Positions 46,901 through 55,900 of a stretch of 64,000 nucleotides of DNA are shown here, piece by piece. Both the position numbers and the translations under genes were made by a program. A model generated the notes under the pieces. The model ran no database searches, was not told the origin of the DNA, and saw only the letters and a program-made list of their open reading frames with translations. Positions within the stretch are counted from its first letter, which is position 1. Each line of letters begins with the position of its first letter. Source of the DNA: Phocoena phocoena (taxonomy: Eukaryota; Chordata; Mammalia; Artiodactyla; Phocoenidae). The DNA is taken from contig NC_089220.1 of assembly GCF_963924675.1 (NCBI RefSeq), positions 165,329,270-165,393,269 on the forward strand, given 5' to 3'.

Positions 46901-49900
46901 GAAGGCATATCTTGAAAGTCATTACGTCTCTGACTCTGATAGTCACGCATTTCAGTTCTCTCTTCTAAATAATTCTTGAATCTATTCTAGTCTTTTTATT
47001 CCCACTGCTCCTGCCACAGTTAAATCTAGGCTTGAACTGGTGGCCGTTTGACTGTCCTTTACCTCCAGTGTCTTCCTGCCCCGACTCCAATCCATTCTTC
47101 ATGTGCATGTCAAGTACTCCTTCTGTTGATAAAAATCAGTTCTGATCGTGTGCCCACCCACTTTAAAAGTTTCCAACGGCTTTCCATTTTCAGTGGGATG
47201 GCACAAAAACTCTTTAGCGTGGTCTGACAAAGCCACTATGATCTGGCCCTCCCCACCTTTGCAGCAACCTCTTCTCCCTTCTCCACCTTGCCCTGTTCTG
47301 TCACGTGGGCCCAGCCCAGGCTGCTTGTCTGTCTGAAATACTCTTCCATTTCTTCATCTGATTAACTTTTACTCATCCTTCAGAACTCAGTTTAGTGTCT
47401 TGGCATTTCCTGTAGTAAACACCGATCAGCCATGCAATGAAAAATAATGGTGATAATGATGAAAAAAATAATAATAATTTTTTTTCTAAAACTAAAGATT
47501 AAAGAAAAAGAAAACCCTGATCTCAGACGTCTCAGACGTTACCTGGTCCAGAAAGCCTTGGTGAAAACTCCCCTAGTAGTAAAGGGCCTAGTGCTATCCT
47601 CACTCCCTACTAACCTCTCCATCAGCACTCCTGTCATGTGGTGTGACAGCTGCCAGCTCACGTGTCTCTTCCCAACTTGGTAGCAGATTCCAAGTGCAGG
47701 AACTGTGGGTTGGTTTGGTTTCATTTTGGTTTTCCATCTCTGCAGCCTTAGTACCCAGTCCAGCATTGGATACACACTAGGTTTTCAAGTAAATACTGGA
47801 ATGAACAAGCGAGAAGCCCTAAATAAGTGATAGGACTTGTATAAAACTGGGGAGGAAGGGTGAGAGGGCAGACAGAGGAAATCAGGTGAGGAGGCGGAGG
47901 AGAGATGTCATTTCATAAAATACATCGGCTAAGGATTCTTTTATGTTTGATTTTTTTTTTTAACTTACTGTGCTACCAGTTCCCTGTCACTTCCTCTGCC
48001 CAACTGTCCCTGCAATGACAGAATTATATTTTGAATATTATCAGGCTGTCCAGATCGCATGAGTAGGCTTCTCTAGATCACCTTCAGGTCTGGGTAGCCC
48101 TATGGCATGTGTGTCTCATCAGCCCAGGTGGGGGGGATGCGAAACTTCCTTTTCATTCCAGATGCCCATTCGTGCCAGCGTTGGGTACAGGCCTTCGAGG
48201 GGACGGGCCAGAAAAAGACCAGCTCACCACTGTTTGGATGTCTGCAGCCAAGTTCAGGGTTTTTAAAGAGGGAAAACATCCAAGTGTGCTGAGATGGTGG
48301 GCTCAGTAGGTTAATTTGAAATTGTCCATTATGCAGCTCCCTGAAAATGTGCTGTTAATCCTACCACGAGGAATGTGAATGTTTGACCTGTGGACTTGTC
48401 GAGGTGGGACATCTCGAGAGGACCAAGGGGGCTGCTTGTTTCCTGAGTCAGCTCTGGGACTCAGTGACCCACCCTGTGCCTCAGCTTCTCTCCACAAAAT
48501 GGGACGGCGCCTGCCACTAGCCACTGCTTGTAGATTTTCACACTAGGCTCATTCAAGAGTTTCTTTCTTTTTTTTTTGCAGTACGCGGGCCTCTCACTGT
48601 TGTGGCCTCTCCCGTTGCGGAGCACAGGCTCCGGACGCGCGGGCTCAGCAGCCATGGCTCACGGGCCCGGCCGCTCCGCGGCATGTGGGATCCTCCTGGA
48701 CCGGGGCACGAACCTGTGTCCCCTGCATCGGCAGGCGAACTCTCAACCACTACGCCACCAGGGAAGCCCAAGAGTTTCTTTTTTTTAACATTCCTTTGAC
48801 AGGAGATGACAAAAGGAACTGGGCAAAAATAGTCTTTTTTTTTTTTTTTCAAACAATGAGATCAGTTTACAAAATAACATTAAAAAAAATTAGTCTTGGC
48901 TCATTCATTGCCTCAAGTCTCCTTGTGTTCCTCTCGGAACCTGCAAACTCCTTAAGCCACAATTAACGTGGTAATTTCATCTAAGTAGTAACTTAGGCCC
49001 TGCGAGTATCTAGCTCATTATTTAGCATTTATTAAGTATGCAGTGTCCTAAACACCACATGAAGCATATTAAAGGCACAAGCTAATCTCACTGAGCTTTG
49101 CTTTTTATGATCTATATCCTGTCTGTAATTGGAGATTTCAAAGTGTTTTAGACAGTGGACTAGATTCCTGTTGTATTAACTCTTTTGAAATGGTGACCGA
49201 GATCTTACACAATCCAGAGGTGCGGTTCTCTTGCTTTTTCACAGGCTTTGATGTTCTTGGGTGAAACGTGCTATATAAATACAAAGCATTATTAATGTCA
49301 TAATTTGAATATTTGGCACAATAAAGGCCGGTCGTAAACAAGCCTGTAGGCTTCTTCACTGGGCACACTGTAATTTTCTCTCCAGTGATATTTGCACTTT
49401 GTCAAATTAGTACAAAAATTCCTTTATTGGGAGACTTAATCTTGGATCTGGATCTGCTGTATTGTGTCCTGCTGGCGTTATGAGAAACCTGAAGGTGATG
49501 TAACTCATTTACTTTCAGCCTTTCAGTGGGATCTACCTGAATAACAAGGAATCAGGAATGTATCACTGTGTGTGCTGTGACAGCCCGCTTTTCAGGTGAG
49601 ATAAAGATCAAAAGGTACCGAAGGATGGGGCTTCCCTGGTGGCGCAGTGGTTGAGAGTCCGCCTGCCGATGCAGGGGACACAGGTTCGTGCCCCGGTCCG
49701 GGAAGATCCCACATGCCGCGGAGCAGCTATGCCTGTGAGCCATGGCCGCTGAGCCTGTGCGTCCGGAGCCTGGACTCCGCAACGAGAGAGGCCACAACAG
49801 TGAGAGGCCCACGTACTGCAAAAAAAAAAAAAAAAAAAAAAGTACCGAAGGAGAGTAAGCCTCTAAATTCATCCAGCTCTGTCTTCTGGGGCCTTGGATA

Positions 49901-52900
49901 AATACCCATGATGTTTTTAATTGCCCGTCTCATTTGGCCTGGTTGCTATAAGGAGGGCTGTTCATTTAAGATTCTTGCCTATCTTGATTATTTCTAGTGT
50001 TTAGAGCATTAACTTCTTAGCCTATATTCTTTCTTTCTGTATCCCCAAGAAACAGCTAAAAACAAAACAAACTTGGTGGGCACCTTAAGATAAAGCTATT
50101 AGAGTTTTTTTCCTGGGAAAGTATTTAAATAAATCTAAACCATAATGGTATTTGCTTGGCCATGTGATTAAAACTGTATCTCTCCCAGGGAGAAATGGGT
50201 TTATAATTTAATTTAGGAAATGTAGAATTTTATGAGGATAGATTCCCCACAGTGCTTGACGGTAGTGAATACCATGCTCTCTTCTATGTAGCTAAAAGTA
50301 AATTTAATTGTCCCTTGATTTCAAAGCCTCTTTTAAGTCAATCAGGATCTGAAATCTCTCAACAAAGCCTTTTTTGTTTAGACATGCAGGAAACAGTCTA
50401 AAAAAAGTAGATTCGATGAAGAAGAAAGGAAAACATCTTTGAAGTCCTGTTTTTCAGAACTTCAAAGATGTTTTCCTTTCTTTTGCATCAACCCTAAATT
50501 GGTTTAGAATAAAATATAAATCAAGCCAGCTCTGTGAATCTTCCATTAGGCAGTGCTTCATTATGTGCTTTGGGCTTTGAGCAGTCCTGGGCTTTCCTAG
50601 GCTGCTAATGTGGGCTGAATTTGGAAAGCCAGACCCCGCCTGCAAGGATGAGGAACAATTAGGATTGATTTTCCTTCACGCTCACGGAAGGGCAGACCTT
50701 TGTCCGGTTTCATTCACTCTGTCGGTGGCTGGTGAGGAGATAGCAAAGATGGCAGTCAGGGGAATTCCCTGGCAGTCCGGTGGTTAGGACTCCTTGCTCT
50801 CACTGCCAAGGGCCCGGGTTCAATCCCTGGTCGGGGAGCTAAGATCCCACAAGCCTTGCGGCACGGCAAAAAAAAAAATAATAATAAATAATAAAATAAA
50901 TCTTTAGAAAAAAAGAAAGGTGGCAGTCAGGCTGAGATGGCCTGGGGGAAGCTAGGAACAGTAAAATGGATGCATATTTCTGAACCATTAGTTATTCTTT
51001 GACCTTTGGTTCTATTAAAAGGGAGAAGTGGGACCTTGAGATGGCCACTCTGCTTTTAGCCAAAGAACCGTGTTGTAAAAGTATAAAGCACGGCCTGTGA
51101 CTATGTAGTAAACAGCCAGATGTTCTGTTTCCATCTTTTGACTGTGAAGGCAAAAGATGTGAGGTCATCTTTCAAGAGCATGTTCCTTCCTACATCTGAG
51201 TCTTTGTTTTTAACTTCATTGGCGTTCCAGTTTCTGTACCTGTAAAGATGACACTCTCTTCCTACCCAATGCCCAGCCAGGTTCTGTCAGTATATCACAG
51301 AATGTTGGGGGCAGGTAGGGACCGAAGAGACCAGAGCAAAAAACTCTGTCTAGTAGAACTTTCTGTGATGATGGAAATGTTCTGTATCTGTTCCATCCAC
51401 TTCAGTGGCCACCATTCACACATGGCTGTTGAGCACTTGAAATGTGGCTGATGCGGCTGAAAAACTGAATTTTAAATTTTATTTCATTTTGAATAATTTT
51501 AAATAATTTAAACTTGAAAGGCCACATGTGACCAGTAGCCACTGTATTAGCACAGTGCTCGTCCAAATTAAGGAAGCTGAGGACCATCCCCAAAGCAGCC
51601 AAGACTCATGAGAATACCAGCCAGTTCCCCAAAAGCCCTTTCATCAAGTGGCCAGTTTAAGGACCTACCAACCTGTTTGTTTCTTTTCAATCATTTAGTT
51701 TTAGTTGCAGTTTCCATTTTCATTTCTTAAGGACTTTTGAGTTTGTTCCATTTTTTTTCCTCCCACTGCTGCTGCTGCTGAAGCTGAGACTGAGAAAAAT
51801 AAGAATATATTCATAAGACTCTTTTATGTTCTAGAACGTACTCTTCTTTTTTTTTTTTTTTCTCTGGTACGCGGGCCTCTCACTGTTGTGGCCTCTCCCG
51901 TTGCGGGGCACAGGCTCTGGACGCGCAGGCTCAGCGGCCATGGCTCACGGGCCCAGCCGCTCCGCGGCATGTGGGATCTTCCCGGACCGGGGCACGAACC
52001 CGCGTCCCCTGCATCGGCAGGCGGACTCTCAACCACTGCGCCACCAGGGAAGCCCCAGAACATACTCTTCTTAAAGATGATGCATTTATTTATAGGAGAG
52101 ACAGTGTAGTACAGTGGTTAAGTCTGTAGACGTACATCCTGGCTTCACTGTTGTGTGACCTCAGGCAAGTTTCTTAACCTCTCTGTGCCTCAGTTTCCCC
52201 ACCTGTAACATGAGCATGCTTGTAGTACTGAATTCATAAAGTTGTTGGGAGGATTAACTGAGTTATGAGTTAATACATATGAAAGCACTAGAGCAATGCC
52301 TCACACATGCCAAGCACTGGATACATGTTAGCAATGAGACATTCTTAGAGACAGATCCTTCTTAGGGCCATATACATGAATGTGTCTTTGATAATGAGGA
52401 ACTCTTGAGAATTTTTTCTAATTAATGAGAATCTATAAATGAAGACTATATTCCTGACAGTGCTTCCCATTCAGGAGGGTGGATAGCTGTAGGGATTCTT
52501 GTTTGACCTCTCATTTTCCCTCTCTCTCTGTCCCCAGTCTCCAGCCTCAGTAATAGACAGCAGGAGTAGAAAAGAAATAAACATTCCTTCAAATGCTTGT
52601 ACAGAGTCAAAACCAGGTGAAAAGTCAACCAAAACTAAACAGTTAAGGAATCAAGTGGATGAGGGATCACTGTCTCTTGGCTGCTGGGCCCCTTGCTGCC
52701 TGCACACTTCCCTTCAGGCCAAACCAGTATGGTGCACATTCTGGGGGAGACAACTCAGAGACATTTAGTCCAGGGTGTCCAAGTCAAGAGCGCTCTAGGG
52801 ATTTTATCACTCCCCTGGGGACTCCAGGCTGTTGCTTCCTTAACCTTGGAATTTTGTGACTTTGCCCCTCCCCTGCTTCCTCTATTCCCCTCCCTTCTCC

Positions 52901-55900
52901 TCCCCCTGCCCCCCCAACACTGATTCTGAAAGTGTTTATTAAAATCTACTGTGAGATCACATGTTTCATGGTCATAAATCTTAGAATAGAAGGAAACTGA
53001 GAGCCTGATGTTAGTTCCCTTTTTACAGAATATCCTGACATCCTAGGTGTTAATAGGAGCTTAGTAACCTTGTTAAGCTTTTGTGAGCTCCCATTCCTTC
53101 AGAGGAATGGAAATTCTCCTACCATGAGGGTTGTCAGTTATCACCAAGTGCCTCTGCTGCTGTTTGGGGGGCTGTGGAATTTCCAGAAACTAAGATAAAA
53201 ACAAAGCAAATAAACATATAACAAAACTAAACAAAAGAAGCACCTCTAAGAGTACATGACTAAAGATGGTCCAGAATGGTTTTAGCTTCTCAAGGGAGGG
53301 CCTTACAATCTGCTAATCATTTAAATATGTATGTTGGAATTTCTAATTCACCTTAATATTTAAGTTTTCACTCTTAAATGATACATGATGGGCCTCTCAT
53401 ATTACCTGGTAAAATCTCCCGATTCTGTTAATTGCATCAATAAAACTTTTATTGTTTCCCATCAAATGTTTTAAATGACTTTTTATTAGTCTTAGATTCA
53501 TTCATTAACAAAATTATTATATTCATAATTCTCTATCAAAATTCCTTTAATGATCACTAGTTTATATATAATGTTCAGTGTGGAAAAGCTATGATTAAAA
53601 GATACTTAAAGTGTTTTTCCCTGGACCAAAGTAGCTCGGATGAATATTTTTGAACCCTTGGAAAACAAAAAGGGCTGCAGAGAACCCAATCTGAATGTGC
53701 GGACACTTCTGATTGGACCCACAGCTGCTCAAATTTCATGGATACCTGTTACTACTAATAATAATGATATTTAAAAAACAATAGCTACCGACTTAAGTAC
53801 CACGTGTCTGACACTACGCTAAAAACAGTAAAGTAGAAAGCATCTCAGTTAATCCTCTCAGTAACCCCATGAAATAACAATGCCACTACGATTCCGAAGA
53901 TCAGGACACAGAGGCTTTACAAGATTAAATAACTTGCCAAGGTTGCATAGACATAACAGACAGAGCATGGCTTCACACCCGAGTCTCTCGGAAGTCAACC
54001 TCAGAGCTATACCTGAGTTCCTGGGATCTTTTCAGGGCTCTTCGAGGTGCTCCCTTTTGCAACTGCATATCCACGAGACCACATCCTCTTCCTACACTTC
54101 AGTCGAAACAGCACTGCAGCAGACTGAATGCACGAGCACATATAGTCAATTGTCATTTTTTTTAAGCTACACATTAAAGAGATTTACAAAGTTATAAAAC
54201 AGTGCAACTCTTCCCACTAAATGTTTGTTTCAGTTTCGAAAATAGAATTATTGTTGTAAAAATAGGTTATGCTAGCATGTAATGAATTTATTATTTTTAA
54301 AAATAATTTAATGCATATATTTTTAAATTCTCACTTATAATTTCTAATTTGTTAAGTATCGATAGACAAAACTCATGTAAACAAAAGTTCTCAGAGATCC
54401 TCAGTAATTTTGTAGTACAGAGGGGTCCCAAGACCAGAACGTTTGAGTCTCTGTCTTGCACTAGACTCTTTCTGCTGGGGTTCGTGCTCTAAACTGAGCT
54501 TCCTTCTGTGCTCCTAGTCTAGGGATTTGATTATTTGCCACTTTTCCCCCCTCTTTACTCAGTTTTTGGTGTTTTGGGGGCTTTTTTGAAGAATTTACAA
54601 TTCATTTCTTGTCTCTCCTCCTCAGATAGAGAGAGCCATTTCCCTGCCATTTAAAATGTTTTCCTAGTGTGATTTAAGGGAGTCGTCTTTCAAAGCACTT
54701 AGAGTGAGTCTCTGATGAGTAGATTTGCCTGTTGCCCTCCTCCTCTTGCCGGCTCCTCTGCCACCACCATCACCCGCCCCCAGCATCATTCGTCCCTGTG
54801 GCGCTTCGCCGGGAAGGTCACTGCACTGCGGTGATGACTCTGGGTGCCCAGGCTTACCTATCACCACTTGCCCCACAGTATAGCTCCTTAAACCCTCAGA
54901 GCATCTCTGTAACGTAGATATGATTATCCGCATGTTACAGATGAGAAAACAGGCTTGGAGAGAATAAGCAGCCTGTCCAATTTCACACAGCTAAGAAGTG
55001 ACAGAGGCAGCTCTTGAACCCCTGAAGGCAGTCAGGCTTTGAATTTCGATAACCCGAAGTTCCGGTGACTGAAGACGGCTGTTTCATCAGTTCTCACGCT
55101 TCTCTGATACGTTAAACTCACAATGCCCTCCTTCGACCACTATTATTTCATTTCGATTTCCCCCTTTCCTACATTTAGAACACAGGGATTTGATCTGTTT
55201 CCTAACGTGCAGCAGTTCACAAAGCTCCTCATGTTTTTAGTCCTTGAGAGGGATGCCTTCGACATTAAAGGAGCAAGAAATCTTTGACCTGATGAGACGG
55301 CATCTTTAATAGTGGAGATGCAGTGGGCAGGTTCCTGTGGAACCAGTGGTTCACGGCACTGGCCTTGGGATCTGGCAGAGGAGAAGGGAATCGAATCGTG
55401 CTTGGTAGAAAAATGATTCGGGGCATAAAATGCTCTTTGTATGGTAATAGCAGCCTGCACAGCTGTCATGTCATGTCATGTCACACAGCTCTGAGAAAAA
55501 GTACTGCTCAGGCACTGGATGGCCTTCGTTTTCTGAGGCTCACGGGACGTCTGGCTCTGATGAGAGTAACACAGGGATCCTGCGACGTGTGGACACCTCG
55601 TTGGGACCAGCTCGCACAGAGGTCATCTGCAAGCAGGTGGGTGTCTTTGTCTTCTCTGATTTGCTTTCCCCAGTGCCGCCCCAAATGCCACAGAGAGCTC
55701 GCTTGTCCTTGCATATCTGGTGTCATGGCCGGGAGCACTTTTGTCACGGAAGCACCTTGGGTTTCTTCTGTGCTGCTGGTCCCTATCTCCCATCACTCCG
55801 GGCACTGCAGACCCGAGAAGGAGCCTTTCCTGGTTCAAGCCTTGCAGAGATGGGAGCAGAGCAAGGATCTGAAAGAGAGAGCTGGCCCTTTACATTCTGT

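Larger units (their letters stand above)
44217..49518 (+). other. MSRB2 intron 2 (5,302 bp)
   Basis: GT-AG intron. It contains two L2-like segments in sense orientation, a minus-strand MLT1-type LTR with a 5-bp target duplication (46521-46884), an AT-rich microsatellite near 47.45 kb and a minus-strand SINE (48566-48768). Segments at about 45.0-46.5, 47.8-48.5 and 48.8-49.5 kb appear unique and hold nothing recognisable. Confidence 0.85.
49596..55488 (+). other. MSRB2 intron 3 (5,893 bp)
   Basis: GT-AG intron. It carries SINEs at 49627 (+), 50761 (+) and 51847 (-), MIRs at about 52.1, 53.8 and 54.9 kb, and a perfect 24-bp inverted repeat at 50422-50482. A pyrimidine-rich stretch lies at about 52860-52920. 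The rest looks like unique non-coding sequence. Confidence 0.85.
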
